Origin: Photobacterium chitinilyticum
GTDB lineage: Bacteria > Pseudomonadota > Gammaproteobacteria > Enterobacterales > Vibrionaceae
DNA length: 64,000 nt
Direction: 5' to 3'
Assembly (NCBI RefSeq): GCF_004104355.1
Contig: NZ_RJLM01000004.1
Coordinates: 372,001 to 436,000, forward strand
The notes under the pieces are model-generated. The model worked only from the letters and a program-made list of their open reading frames with translations, ran no database searches and had not been told where the DNA came from. Shown piece after piece: positions 36,055 through 44,809 of this stretch. The number at the start of each line of letters is the position of its first letter. Position 1 is the stretch's first letter. Both the position numbers and the translations under genes were made by a program.

Positions 36055-38862
36055 TTATGGTGCAGGCTCCGGTGGTGGAGCCGGAGGGGCACACTCAAGG
36101 CCGTCATTCAGAATGGTGCCTGCAATCGGGCCTTCGGCGGGGGTTTCAGGATTATCCAGTAACTCTTGGTGGATTACATTTGGCACGCTTGATGCGCTTA
36201 CCAGCGAGACAATATCGCTCCACACCTCTCCGTCATCTGCCGCAAATTGCAAGGTTTCATCTGTCTGCCAGCGAGTTTGGTGATTAAATGCCTTGATGGC
36301 AAAGCGGAAGCCATCTGTATCTGTCATCGTTATTCGCTCATTTAACGAACCGTCAACAGCTTCGTAATATAGCGTGCCATCACCTTCAAGTTTCCATCTC
36401 ACGGGAATATTGAATTTACAGCCATCTTCGTCAATGTAATTTCCAGTAAAAAAATCGCCTTCAAAGTTGTCGCTGAGTTTAAGGTAGCGTGAATTGTCAC
36501 CGGCAAACTGAAGGGCTTTGTCGTCACTGGTATTGCCTGTCTGCCCAATGAGTAGTGTCTCGGTGAAGCGAGGGTTACGCTGTTCCCAGATGACTTTACA
36601 CAGTTGAGATTGCTCTTGGTATTGAGCCAGCGTTTTCTTGGTAATTGGGCTGGTGGTTGCTTGATCCCAGCCTGAGTCTTGACTCGTACATGCTGCAAGC
36701 TGATCAGGGGCGTACTCTTTGGTCATCAAGGTAGAAATCTGATCGCTGCTATCGGTAAGTGCAGAATAGACCTTGATTGCCAATATTCCTCTGGCACGAT
36801 CTAAGCTCGTTAACGACCAATAATCGAAAATATCAGGGCTGGATGTATTCGGCGTTAGCTGCAAGTATCCTTCGTCTGTCAGTGTCCACTGACGGTTAGC
36901 TGCTTCTAGGAGAGTGTTCTTGTACTGCTCCCAGCTGTTGTCGCTGCGCAGAATAATCGTGGAGATATCTCCCTGTTCGGAAATTTGAACCAAGTGCTGA
37001 TCGGCAAGTGCACTGGCCGCCTGGGAAGTGAAACGTTCGTCACCGCCGCATTCAGTCACAGCATTTAGGTATTGGCTCATATTGGCACCGAAGCCATTGC
37101 CAAAGTTACACACACCAAACGGAGGCAGGTTGTCGCGGCTTGCAGCCTCAAAAATCTGCTGTTTGGCAACGTTATCGAAACCGGAGAAATGGAAGGTTTC
37201 ATTGTCTAGCAAACTCTCGCCGATATGGACAAACCCGCGGTCCTCGACAAGGAACAGGCTGCGCTGATCAAACGGATAGTTGTCTGATAGTTGCTTAATG
37301 ACCGCCGGGACTTCAAACCGGAACATTGCTTTGCCAGCCACATTAATAGGCGCCCAGGTACCAATGTCTTGTACATTCCAGTTATCAGCGGCAATGTTGA
37401 CCCAGTATCTTGCGGTAAAGAAGTTATCGGAGATCAACTCGACAATAACGTTGTCGGACAGCTTGAAGCCATTGACCTCATCAATTGTATTTGCTGCGTC
37501 ACTTGGGTCCGTAAGGACACTGGCTATCTCGGTATAGCCCGTATCAGGCAAAGAGACGGGTGAGATCCGGCAAGCCGTATTATTTCGGTTATCACACAGG
37601 AGGTAACGCTCATTTTCGGGGCGCCAGGTGAAATAAAATCCAAATGCTCCGGCCTGGAATGTCGCATCATCCGGAATGTAGCGGGTTACGTAGTGATTAT
37701 CTTTCCCTGACAGGAAGTCGTGAATTTTTTTATCGACGAGTGGATATACCTTGGCATCCATTGTGACGCCTGTTTCGTCATCCTTGTCCAGTGCCGCATC
37801 GGTCAGCAATACTGTCTTTGCAGTAGCCACTTCGACTTTAAGGTAGTCAAACAAGCCAACCCAGCCATTTGAGGTAAGTACTTGATGGGTTATATCGTCT
37901 GAGCCAAAGCTGGTCGTTCCGCTGAGATAGGTAAAAACCTCTGTCAGTGAGATATCTTCGACGCCATTTTTATCCCAGCGGTATTCACTAATCGTGGTTT
38001 CCCCTGTTTCGGAACCTTGCCCGCTGTAAACCATTTGGTCGGTGAGAATACCGCTACCGCTATTGGAGCTAAAGCTGCCTATCTTCCAATAGCCGTCATT
38101 TAAAATAGCTTGAATATTGGCTTCGGCGGATGTCTGTTCTGTTACAAAACGTTCCATTCTGCCTTTTGTCATATTCTGGACGATGGAAAGCGAGAGCAAA
38201 TTACTGAGTCTCATGTTCTGTAAGCCGACTTTTGGCAGTAGGGTGGCTTCGAGATCATCGGCAATAGCATTGAGCTCTTGCTGGAATAGAAACACTTTAC
38301 TTCGTGCCGGACTGAAAAAAATCTCCTCGAAAATTCCCCAGCTTTCGTCAAGCAACACGCGTTGAACCAAGGCGTAATAGGCCAGACTTGATTTGAGGCT
38401 GACGGCAATTCTCTCTTCCGTTAATGGCACCATATAGAGGTGAGGTGGGATAGTGTCTCCAATGGTCACAGTAATATCAGGGACAGGAGATTGGTCGACT
38501 AACAATACCGCATTGATACGGATGCGGGTGCCGGCTTCAATGACGTAGGTGCCGTTGCCGAGGGTTTGCCAGCTTGTGATGTCAATTCTCTCGAGAATTT
38601 TTCCCGTGCTGTCTAGCCAGACGGCAGCGAAACTCCCTTCGGTAAGGCTAGTCTGTGCTTCGGCGTAAGCGGTGCTGATCAAGCTGAAGTCAGCCGTTTG
38701 GGCCGTAAATAAATCAGTGGGTGTATCGACAGTAATCGTAAACTTGGTCGAGACCGGTGCGGCTTCACCTGCCGCTACGGGTTCGTCTTTTCCTCCGCCG
38801 CCGCATGCCGAAAGAAGTAGGCAGCAGACGGCGGCAAGGTAATATCCTAGATAAGCGCGCAT
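36055..38862 (-). CDS. Large uncharacterised lipoprotein, 935 aa
   Basis: The start at ATG 38862 has GGGGA eight bases upstream; the ATG at 38880 contributes that ribosome site. The N-terminus is a lipoprotein signal with lipobox LSAC followed by GGGGKDE. The mature protein is acidic, rich in aromatic and polar residues, without membrane helices. It has repeated blocks of the type W-x-G-T-Y or WxLxxxGYLxLTP (for example QWTLTDEGYLQLTPNTSS, WKLEGDGTLYYEAVDGS) that suggest beta-strand repeats, and an Asp-rich loop LTDAALDKDDET. It ends in Pro-rich CAPPAPPPEPAP. No known domain recognised; the function is unknown. It is a single gene. Confidence 0.7.
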   Translation of the reverse strand: MRAYLGYYLAAVCCLLLSACGGGGKDEPVAAGEAAPVSTKFTITVDTPTDLFTAQTADFSLISTAYAEAQTSLTEGSFAAVWLDSTGKILERIDITSWQTLGNGTYVIEAGTRIRINAVLLVDQSPVPDITVTIGDTIPPHLYMVPLTEERIAVSLKSSLAYYALVQRVLLDESWGIFEEIFFSPARSKVFLFQQELNAIADDLEATLLPKVGLQNMRLSNLLSLSIVQNMTKGRMERFVTEQTSAEANIQAILNDGYWKIGSFSSNSGSGILTDQMVYSGQGSETGETTISEYRWDKNGVEDISLTEVFTYLSGTTSFGSDDITHQVLTSNGWVGLFDYLKVEVATAKTVLLTDAALDKDDETGVTMDAKVYPLVDKKIHDFLSGKDNHYVTRYIPDDATFQAGAFGFYFTWRPENERYLLCDNRNNTACRISPVSLPDTGYTEIASVLTDPSDAANTIDEVNGFKLSDNVIVELISDNFFTARYWVNIAADNWNVQDIGTWAPINVAGKAMFRFEVPAVIKQLSDNYPFDQRSLFLVEDRGFVHIGESLLDNETFHFSGFDNVAKQQIFEAASRDNLPPFGVCNFGNGFGANMSQYLNAVTECGGDERFTSQAASALADQHLVQISEQGDISTIILRSDNSWEQYKNTLLEAANRQWTLTDEGYLQLTPNTSSPDIFDYWSLTSLDRARGILAIKVYSALTDSSDQISTLMTKEYAPDQLAACTSQDSGWDQATTSPITKKTLAQYQEQSQLCKVIWEQRNPRFTETLLIGQTGNTSDDKALQFAGDNSRYLKLSDNFEGDFFTGNYIDEDGCKFNIPVRWKLEGDGTLYYEAVDGSLNERITMTDTDGFRFAIKAFNHQTRWQTDETLQFAADDGEVWSDIVSLVSASSVPNVIHQELLDNPETPAEGPIAGTILNDGLECAPPAPPPEPAP

Positions 38863-39014
38863 AACAAAATCCCCAAACATTTATTATGTTTTGCGCTCAG
38901 TATAGATTTGGGTAAATTGGGGCGTGTTAAAGGAGCGGCACTGTCTTGTAGATTGGGCAGGGATCTAAAATGTAAGAATAAAGTCGCAAGCGAGATTATA
39001 ACACCAGGGTGAAG

Positions 39015-39040
39015 TCAGCCGCGATGAAGTCAGCGGCTGA
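39015..39040 (-). other. Stem-loop at the 3' end of queE
   Basis: TCAGCCGC / GCGGCTGA is an 8-bp stem with a 10-base loop, in the gap after queE, where GAAGTCAGC is also directly repeated. It lacks a clear T tract; it may still be the queE transcript end. Confidence 0.45.
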
Positions 39041-39048
39041 TGTCGGGT

Positions 39049-39717
39049 TTAGGCAATCGCGAGATACTTGTGAGTCTGAATCGACAGCCGCCAGTTACGC
39101 TTTACGCAGGTATCGATACAGAGCTCTGTTGCTCTCGGCTTCTGGCTGATCGGCTGCAAAGCAATACTGACATTGGGTTTTAGTGCGATACCGTCTATTA
39201 GGCTATCAAGCTGCTCAATATCTTTGGACGTCCCGACTGGATGTTTGATTTCATCGGCTCGTTGCAGAGCCGATGGCAGTACGTCCAGTTTTGCTTTCAT
39301 GTTGATTTTAGGCGAGACAGTGACCCAGGTATCCGTAGTTGCCTTGACTTCTGATGTGCCGCTGGTTTCAATTTGGCAGCGAAAGCCAGCCTTTTCCAAA
39401 GATTGAGTGAGGGGAACCAAATCGTATATACAAGGTTCGCCACCGGTAATCACTACGTGTCTAGCGGTGTAGCCCTGATCTGTTAATAGGCGAACAACGC
39501 CGTCAGCATCAAGATTAGTCCAAAGCGGTGAGTCGGCTGTTTTTGCCATGATGTCTTCCAGTGAAGAAAAATCTTGTGGCTCGGCGGTCCAGGTTTGTTT
39601 GGTATCACACCAAGCGCAGCCGACAGGGCATACCTGCAAGCGAACAAAGATGGCTGGGACGCCGGTAAATACACCTTCACCTTGAATGGTTTCAAAGACT
39701 TCGTTAATTTTGTACAC
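39049..39717 (-). CDS. queE: QueE, 7-carboxy-7-deazaguanine synthase
   Basis: The 222-aa radical-SAM enzyme has the cluster motif C30-x3-C34-x2-C37 (VCPVGCAWCDTKQTW), the substrate stretch INEVFETIQGEGVFTG at the N-terminus and VVITGGEPCIYDL. It converts 6-carboxytetrahydropterin to 7-carboxy-7-deazaguanine in queuosine (preQ0) synthesis. No other queuosine gene is nearby. I found no preQ1 riboswitch in the leader. Confidence 0.96.
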   Translation of the reverse strand: MYKINEVFETIQGEGVFTGVPAIFVRLQVCPVGCAWCDTKQTWTAEPQDFSSLEDIMAKTADSPLWTNLDADGVVRLLTDQGYTARHVVITGGEPCIYDLVPLTQSLEKAGFRCQIETSGTSEVKATTDTWVTVSPKINMKAKLDVLPSALQRADEIKHPVGTSKDIEQLDSLIDGIALKPNVSIALQPISQKPRATELCIDTCVKRNWRLSIQTHKYLAIA

Positions 39718-40106
39718 CGCTAACCTCGTGGCGAGTTGAACATTTCTTGTTGCAATAAATCAATCTGCAAAATAGCAGCAGAGCATTATGTCAAAACTCA
39801 TTGCTGATGTCTTTAGCCAATAGTGGTGGAATAACCGAGTTTCGGTACTGTTCGACGATCGTTGGCATCAATATGTAAATGTGGTATCAGAGAATTTCTG
39901 ATGGGAATAACTTAAATTTTATTTGTAAAAAAACTACCCTAAAAAGATACCTAATACTGATTTGATAGCACAAAAAACAGGTACAATTAGGTATTAGTCG
40001 TGATGGATGTCACGTCCTCGAAAGAATCGACTTCACAATTAGTTCGCAAAGTAAAAAAATTAATCCATTAACGTTTATTTTCACTTTTAATGTCGGGAGT
40101 ATTGGC
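39718..40106. other. Intergenic region, 389 bp, between queE and mlc
   Basis: The region lies between divergent genes and contains a CRP-like inverted repeat at 39999-40014. The AT-rich region before mlc (40030-40090) probably holds its promoter. No coding frame is supported. Confidence 0.55.
39999..40014. promoter_or_regulatory. CRP-like inverted repeat upstream of mlc
   Basis: CGTGA-TGGATG-TCACG is a perfect 5-bp inverted repeat with a 6-base spacer, differing from the CRP consensus only at the outer base of each half-site. It lies 92 bases before the mlc ATG. CRP control of mlc is known in E. coli. Confidence 0.5.
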
Positions 40107-41321
40107 ATGTATGTCGCTCAGCCTGGTCACATTGACCATATTAAAAGAAATAATGCCGGCAGCGTCTACAAGCTTATTGATCAGTACGGTCCTATTTCAC
40201 GAATTGAATTGTCTAAGCGCAGCCTGCTTGCGCCCGCCAGTATTACCAAGATCACTCGAGAGTTGATTGAAGCTCATCTAGTCAAGGAAACGCAATACCA
40301 GGAGTCGACCAGTAGAGGCCGCCCGGCAATAGGGTTGCTTCCTGCCAACGAAGGATGGCAGTTTTTGTCGATCCGCCTGGGACGCGGATATCTTACGATT
40401 GCTTTGCATGAGCTTGGGGGCGATATATTGGTGGAAGAACGGCAGGAAATCGCAGCCTTACACCAAGATGCCGTACTTAAGACGCTCCTAGATGAAATTA
40501 ACACCTTCTTTGCCAATCATGTTGGTGAGTTAGACCGTATCACCGCAATTGCCGTATCGCTGCCGGGGTTGATAAATGCCGAGAAGGGGACGGTTTTGCA
40601 AATGCCTCACTATGACGTGCACAACCTCGAACTTGGTCCTGCTATCCATGAGGCAACCGGGTTACCTGTTTTCATCGGTAATGATACTCGCTCGTGGGCG
40701 CTGGCCGAAAAGTTGTTCGGAAACTCGAGGGAAGTGGCCAATTCCATTTTGATTTCAATTCACCAAGGTGTTGGTGCCGGTATCGTATTGGACAATGTGG
40801 TACTTCAAGGCCGTGTTGGTAATATCGGTGAGCTAGGCCATATCCAGATTAAGCCTTATGGAAAACGTTGTTTTTGTGGCAACCATGGTTGCCTGGAAAC
40901 GGTTGCAAGCTTAAATGCGATCATTGAGCAGGTTGAACAAGGTCTACGTGAAGGGCATCCATCCTCTCTTCATGGCAAGGTACTGACAATTGAGAAAATT
41001 TGTGACGCTGCTGTTGATGGCGATACGTTGGCAAGGCTGGTGATCGTTGAGCTGGGCCATAATTTGGGGCAGGCCATCGCCATTATGGTGAACTTGTTTA
41101 ATCCCGATAAGATATTGATTGGCGGTGAGTTTAACCGAGCTAAAAGCGTCCTTTATCCTGCTATTATGGAGTGCATCCGTACTCAGTCGTTGCCTGTCTA
41201 CAACAAGGATTTGGTGATAGAACAAAGCTGTTTCTATACCCAAGCAACCATGCCGGGAGCCGCATTGGTGAAACAGGCCATGTATGACGGCCATCTGCTA
41301 ATGAAGCTGATTGAAGGTTAG
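40107..41321 (+). CDS. mlc: Mlc, ROK-family repressor of PTS genes
   Basis: The 404-aa protein closely follows E. coli Mlc: QPGHIDHIKRNNAGSVYKLI, the helix-turn-helix LAPASITKITRELIEAHLV, and the ROK domain with the zinc ligands Cys255, Cys257 and Cys262 in CFCGNHGCLET. Mlc represses PTS and sugar genes and is inactivated by binding dephosphorylated EIICB-Glc at the membrane. NagC is a paralogue, but the match to Mlc is closer (QPGHIDxIKxxNAG, LVKQAMYDGHLLMKLIEG). A large hairpin follows the stop. Confidence 0.92.
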   Translation: MYVAQPGHIDHIKRNNAGSVYKLIDQYGPISRIELSKRSLLAPASITKITRELIEAHLVKETQYQESTSRGRPAIGLLPANEGWQFLSIRLGRGYLTIALHELGGDILVEERQEIAALHQDAVLKTLLDEINTFFANHVGELDRITAIAVSLPGLINAEKGTVLQMPHYDVHNLELGPAIHEATGLPVFIGNDTRSWALAEKLFGNSREVANSILISIHQGVGAGIVLDNVVLQGRVGNIGELGHIQIKPYGKRCFCGNHGCLETVASLNAIIEQVEQGLREGHPSSLHGKVLTIEKICDAAVDGDTLARLVIVELGHNLGQAIAIMVNLFNPDKILIGGEFNRAKSVLYPAIMECIRTQSLPVYNKDLVIEQSCFYTQATMPGAALVKQAMYDGHLLMKLIEG

Positions 41322-41328
41322 GCGTGAT

Positions 41329-41374
41329 ACTCACACTATCTAGCCGCCGATAAAGGTTGCTAAATAGTGTGAGT
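41329..41374. other. Long stem-loop after mlc
   Basis: ACTCACACTAT (41329-41339) pairs perfectly with ATAGTGTGAGT (41364-41374). One mismatch inside, a further TAGC / GCTA pairs, giving a 15-bp arm around a 14-base loop. No T tract follows. It is unlikely by chance but the role is unclear: mRNA 3' end, a sRNA or an operator. Confidence 0.55.
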
Positions 41375-41572
41375 AGCTATACGAATTCAGGATCAGTCAA
41401 ATACCGGTTGCTGTTAATTTATCTTTATTTGCTTACTGACCTTAATGCTGTGAGTTTGAAGACAAATTCTACATATTCAGCCGTAGCTGCTCCGTCATAT
41501 AACAAATTGGCTATCAACTTTAGGTGCAAGGGATTTGTTCCTAAAGGATAGCCTGTCAATAATTCGGTATTA

Positions 41573-42256
41573 TTAGATTTTATACTCAAGCAGTTTTTCC
41601 AGGATATGGTATAGACGCTCTGTATGCTGGATGAGTAGCTGATGGGCTAAATCAACATCTCGGGCAAGTACGGCCTGCATGATGGCTTGATGCTCCCCCT
41701 CGTCGTGGTATTGCTGTTCGGAGGTAAAGGATTCATTGAGCAAAAACTGACGGTAGCGTTCTTGCTGATCATAAATGTAGTACATGAGATCTGAGGTGAA
41801 CTCGGTGCCGGGTAAGCTAATGAGTGCAAGGTGGAACTCTTTGTGCCGGAGTTCCCATTCATCATAGTCAAAAGCTGGTGAAGCCGGGTTTAGACGGCTT
41901 AGCTTATGGTAGGCGGTAATAATCGATAATTCCCACTCTTCACCGCCATGTTCTATGGCATTTTTTAGGGCGACACCACTGACCGCCTGGCGAATTTTCA
42001 ATATTTCTCGCAGTTCAGTAAGAGAGACATCTGCGACCCAAAACCCTTTCTGCGGCTGCATAACGACATATTTCTGCCAGCTCAGCTGCACCATTGCTTC
42101 TCTGAGCGGCGATCCGCCAACCTGATATTTTTCTTTAAGTTCACTGAGTATCAGTTTTTGTCCGGCTTTAAATTCACCACATAAAATGTCATGGCGGATT
42201 TGATGCATTACCCGATCGCTTAACGTTGCGAATCTATCTCTGCCTATATCATTCAT
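41573..42256 (-). CDS. GntR-family regulator with FCD domain
   Basis: The 227-aa protein has an N-terminal GntR winged helix (RDRFATLSDRVMHQIRHDIL, GGSPLREAMVQLSWQKYV) and a C-terminal FCD ligand domain with metal-site-type residues (DYDEWELRHKEFHLALISL, HQAIMQAVLARDVDLAHQL). It resembles CsiR/FCD-type repressors that bind small carboxylic acids. It is divergent from the decarboxylase gene across a 578-bp region with ATCGAT repeats, so that gene is the obvious target candidate. The effector is unknown. Confidence 0.87.
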   Translation of the reverse strand: MNDIGRDRFATLSDRVMHQIRHDILCGEFKAGQKLILSELKEKYQVGGSPLREAMVQLSWQKYVVMQPQKGFWVADVSLTELREILKIRQAVSGVALKNAIEHGGEEWELSIITAYHKLSRLNPASPAFDYDEWELRHKEFHLALISLPGTEFTSDLMYYIYDQQERYRQFLLNESFTSEQQYHDEGEHQAIMQAVLARDVDLAHQLLIQHTERLYHILEKLLEYKI

Positions 42257-42557
42257 CCGTTGTACCTTTGTTACACCGCTTCTGCTGTCGGGTTGATATT
42301 ATCCGTTTCTGCTACCACCACATGAAGGCAGTGAGAGAATAGGCTGAATATTTCACCATATATTCAATTAGATAACTATTATATTGCTCAGTGTCGATGT
42401 CAATAAGCGCAGCAGCAATATCATCACAGTCTGAGTTATATTTTTCTTAAGCTGGATTTTATCTGTAAGCCTACAGTTGCATTTAGTGATCAAGTACACA
42501 ACTTGGTCATTCTTAGATGCCAAAACAACCGATATAATTCATGTTGCATATATAAAT

Positions 42558-42610
42558 ATCGATTATTGAGATAAAATCGATTTTTAATCGATACTCATGA
42601 AATTATCGAT
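42558..42610. promoter_or_regulatory. Cluster of four ATCGAT palindromes
   Basis: ATCGAT occurs at 42558, 42576, 42587 and 42605. The second is embedded in the perfect 12-bp palindrome AAAATCGATTTT (42573-42584). The cluster sits about 225 bases before the decarboxylase start. It is a candidate operator array for the GntR or LysR neighbour; binding is inferred. Confidence 0.45.
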
Positions 42611-42614
42611 TTTA

Positions 42615-42640
42615 TAACGTCTTGTGCCGAAAAGACGTTA
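42615..42640. promoter_or_regulatory. 9-bp inverted repeat
   Basis: TAACGTCTT-N8-AAGACGTTA is a perfect inverted repeat beginning 5 bases after the last ATCGAT site and about 195 bases before the decarboxylase ATG. It is a plausible dimeric operator. Confidence 0.45.
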
Positions 42641-42834
42641 GGCCATGATCGTAGTTATGCATTTTTGCTGATTTTCGATGACATAATTTATTCAAAACCG
42701 ATCAGACCTTGTGAATATGCAGAGGGATTTCTCTCTGCTTGAAATTGGATTGAAGTGTGAAATTGAGGGGCTTCAAGTAATGGTTTATTAGCCATTTCGT
42801 TGGTTTTTCAAACGATCACAGTATGGGTTTTATT

Positions 42835-44748
42835 ATGAACAAAGAAGTGAATGTTGATGCCCTTTTCTTGGGCCCAAAATCTGAAAACCGGGTTTTTTAT
42901 AAAGAGATGATGGAATATGCTATTACCGAGCATATGCATTGGCGCTCTGGTTTCCACCCGGAAGATTCGGCACTTGTTACGCCGCACACCCAGCATCAAC
43001 CTGACTTTCGCGACACGCTTTATCGTACAGAAGGTATCCTTCGTGATTTGTCTTCTCGTCTTAAGACCAAATCGGTCCCTTGGTTTTCACCTCGCTACCT
43101 TGGCCACATGAACGCAGATACCCTCATGGTATCGCACCTGGCCTACGTTATGACGATGATGTACAACCAGAATAACTGTGCAGTAGAAGCTTCACCTGTG
43201 ACGACGGATTTGGAGCTTGAAGTCGGGCGCGACCTGTGCCAGATGTTCGGCTTTGACGTGAACAAGTCCTGGGGACACATTACCTCGGGCGGCACGGTTG
43301 CTAACTACGAAGGGGTTTGGGTCGCCCGTAACCTGAAATCGATGCCGCTAGCGATAGCACAGCACGATGGTGCGAAAGATTTGGTTGCTGGCCTGACAGA
43401 GCATCAGTTACTGAATATGAAGAGCTCAGATATTTTAGACTTGGCCGATGAGCTTAAAAAACGCGGTGTTTTTGAAGACGTTCGCGAGCTGTCGGTGCGA
43501 GGAGCTGGTGTTGATCCGGGCAAGCTGGGTAAACTCCTGGTACCACGCTCGAAGCACTACTCGTGGATGAAGGCAATGGATGTGCTGGGTTTGGGTCAGG
43601 AGCATATTGTCCAGCTTGATGTTGACAACAACTACCGTACTGATGTGGAGGCTATGCGTGAAACGACTTTCCGACTGATGGAAGAAGGTATTCCTATTTT
43701 AGGTATGGTATCGGTGGTCGGGACAACGGAAGAAGGTTCTGTTGATGCCGTCCATGAAGTCGTGAAACTGCGCCAGGAATGCGAGGAGAAATATGGCTCT
43801 TCTTTCTATATCCATGTTGATGCCGCTTATGGTGGTTATGTCCGTTCTATGTTCCTCGATGAAGACAATCAATTTATGGATTACGATGCCTTGGTTGACA
43901 GTTACCGTGCTAACGAGATCATTCCAGAAGGGGTTGTCTGGCCCAAGCGTGACGTCTATGACGCGTTTAAGGCAATGTCGGAGGTGGACTCTATCACCGT
44001 CGATCCGCATAAGGTGGGATATATCCAATACTCGGCTGGCGCAATCACGATGAAAGATAGTCGTATTGTTGACCTTATTTCCTATCATGCTGCTTATGTG
44101 TTTGAAGAGTCTGGTGAGCAGGATGAACTTGATAAGCCAGTTATGTTGGGTTCATCGATTATGGAAGGGTCCAAAGCCGGTTCAACGGCTGCGGCCGTAT
44201 GGGCAGCGCACCGACTGGTGCCATTGAATATCAGCGGCTATGGTCATGTGATTGGCCGCGGTATCGTGACGGCAGACTGGTTTGCCAGCAAGCTTGCCAA
44301 TGCCGAGCCGTTTGTTGTTCATGGTCGTAGTTTCGAAGTACGGCCGTTGATGCACCCGGATTTCCATATGGTTAACTTTACCTTCAAGGAATTGGGCAAT
44401 GACAGCCTGGCTGATCATAATAGTCTGAACCAGCGGATCTATGAACTGTGCTCCTATGCCTCAGGGCGAGCCTACAGCAAAGACTTCCTGACATCATCAA
44501 CGTCGTTGAGCGTTGATGAATATGGCGATACCCCGAGCAATTATGTCTGTCAGCGTGGATTTAAGGAGCAGGAGTGGAAAGCGGAGGGATCGGTTTACAT
44601 TCTGCGCTCCGCGATAATGACGACGTTCCTGCGTGATGAGGTTCGCTTCAGCCAGTACTGGAGTCAACTGCGAGAGATTTTCACTCAGATCCTGACAGAA
44701 ATCGTCGATGAGGAAAACAAGAAGAACCTTTCACACACGGCAGCATAA
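42835..44748 (+). CDS. PLP-dependent decarboxylase, tyrosine decarboxylase (TyrDC)-like
   Basis: The 637-aa protein follows bacterial TyrDC of Enterococcus and Lactobacillus (about 620-625 aa) throughout: NVDALFLGPKSENRVFYKEM, SVPWFSPRYLGHMNADTLM, WGHITSGGTVANYEG, HVDAAYGGYVRSMFLDEDN. The PLP-binding Lys is in DPHKVGYIQYSAG. TyrDC makes tyramine (or dopamine) from tyrosine or DOPA and contributes to acid resistance. No tyrosine/tyramine antiporter or tyrosyl-tRNA synthetase gene is adjacent, unlike in lactic acid bacteria. ATG 42835 gives the MNKEVNVDALF start; ATG 42823 adds four residues. Substrate specificity is unproven. Confidence 0.85.
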   Translation: MNKEVNVDALFLGPKSENRVFYKEMMEYAITEHMHWRSGFHPEDSALVTPHTQHQPDFRDTLYRTEGILRDLSSRLKTKSVPWFSPRYLGHMNADTLMVSHLAYVMTMMYNQNNCAVEASPVTTDLELEVGRDLCQMFGFDVNKSWGHITSGGTVANYEGVWVARNLKSMPLAIAQHDGAKDLVAGLTEHQLLNMKSSDILDLADELKKRGVFEDVRELSVRGAGVDPGKLGKLLVPRSKHYSWMKAMDVLGLGQEHIVQLDVDNNYRTDVEAMRETTFRLMEEGIPILGMVSVVGTTEEGSVDAVHEVVKLRQECEEKYGSSFYIHVDAAYGGYVRSMFLDEDNQFMDYDALVDSYRANEIIPEGVVWPKRDVYDAFKAMSEVDSITVDPHKVGYIQYSAGAITMKDSRIVDLISYHAAYVFEESGEQDELDKPVMLGSSIMEGSKAGSTAAAVWAAHRLVPLNISGYGHVIGRGIVTADWFASKLANAEPFVVHGRSFEVRPLMHPDFHMVNFTFKELGNDSLADHNSLNQRIYELCSYASGRAYSKDFLTSSTSLSVDEYGDTPSNYVCQRGFKEQEWKAEGSVYILRSAIMTTFLRDEVRFSQYWSQLREIFTQILTEIVDEENKKNLSHTAA

Positions 44749-44766
44749 ACGGGTTTTATCTAACAA

Positions 44767-44797
44767 TGGCGAGCCTCAAAAGGGCTCGTCATTTTGT
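44767..44797. terminator. Terminator between the decarboxylase and LysR genes
   Basis: ATGGCGAGCC / GGGCTCGTCAT forms a near-perfect stem followed by TTTTG on the plus strand, between convergent genes. Confidence 0.75.
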
Positions 44798-44809
44798 TTG
44801 GAGTCTTGT

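Larger units (their letters stand above)
42257..42834. other. Regulatory intergenic region, 578 bp
   Basis: The region lies between the GntR gene and the divergent decarboxylase gene. Four ATCGAT sites at 42558-42610, a 9-bp perfect inverted repeat at 42615-42640, and high A+T content mark it as a control region. No coding frame is supported. Confidence 0.65.

Noticed and set aside
39718-39790. preQ1 riboswitch in the queE leader
   Set aside because: I looked for the compact H-type pseudoknot pattern near the queE start and did not see it; evidence is negative only.
41357-41551. 65-codon frame after mlc
   Set aside because: No ribosome site, unnatural composition, and it begins within the post-mlc hairpin.
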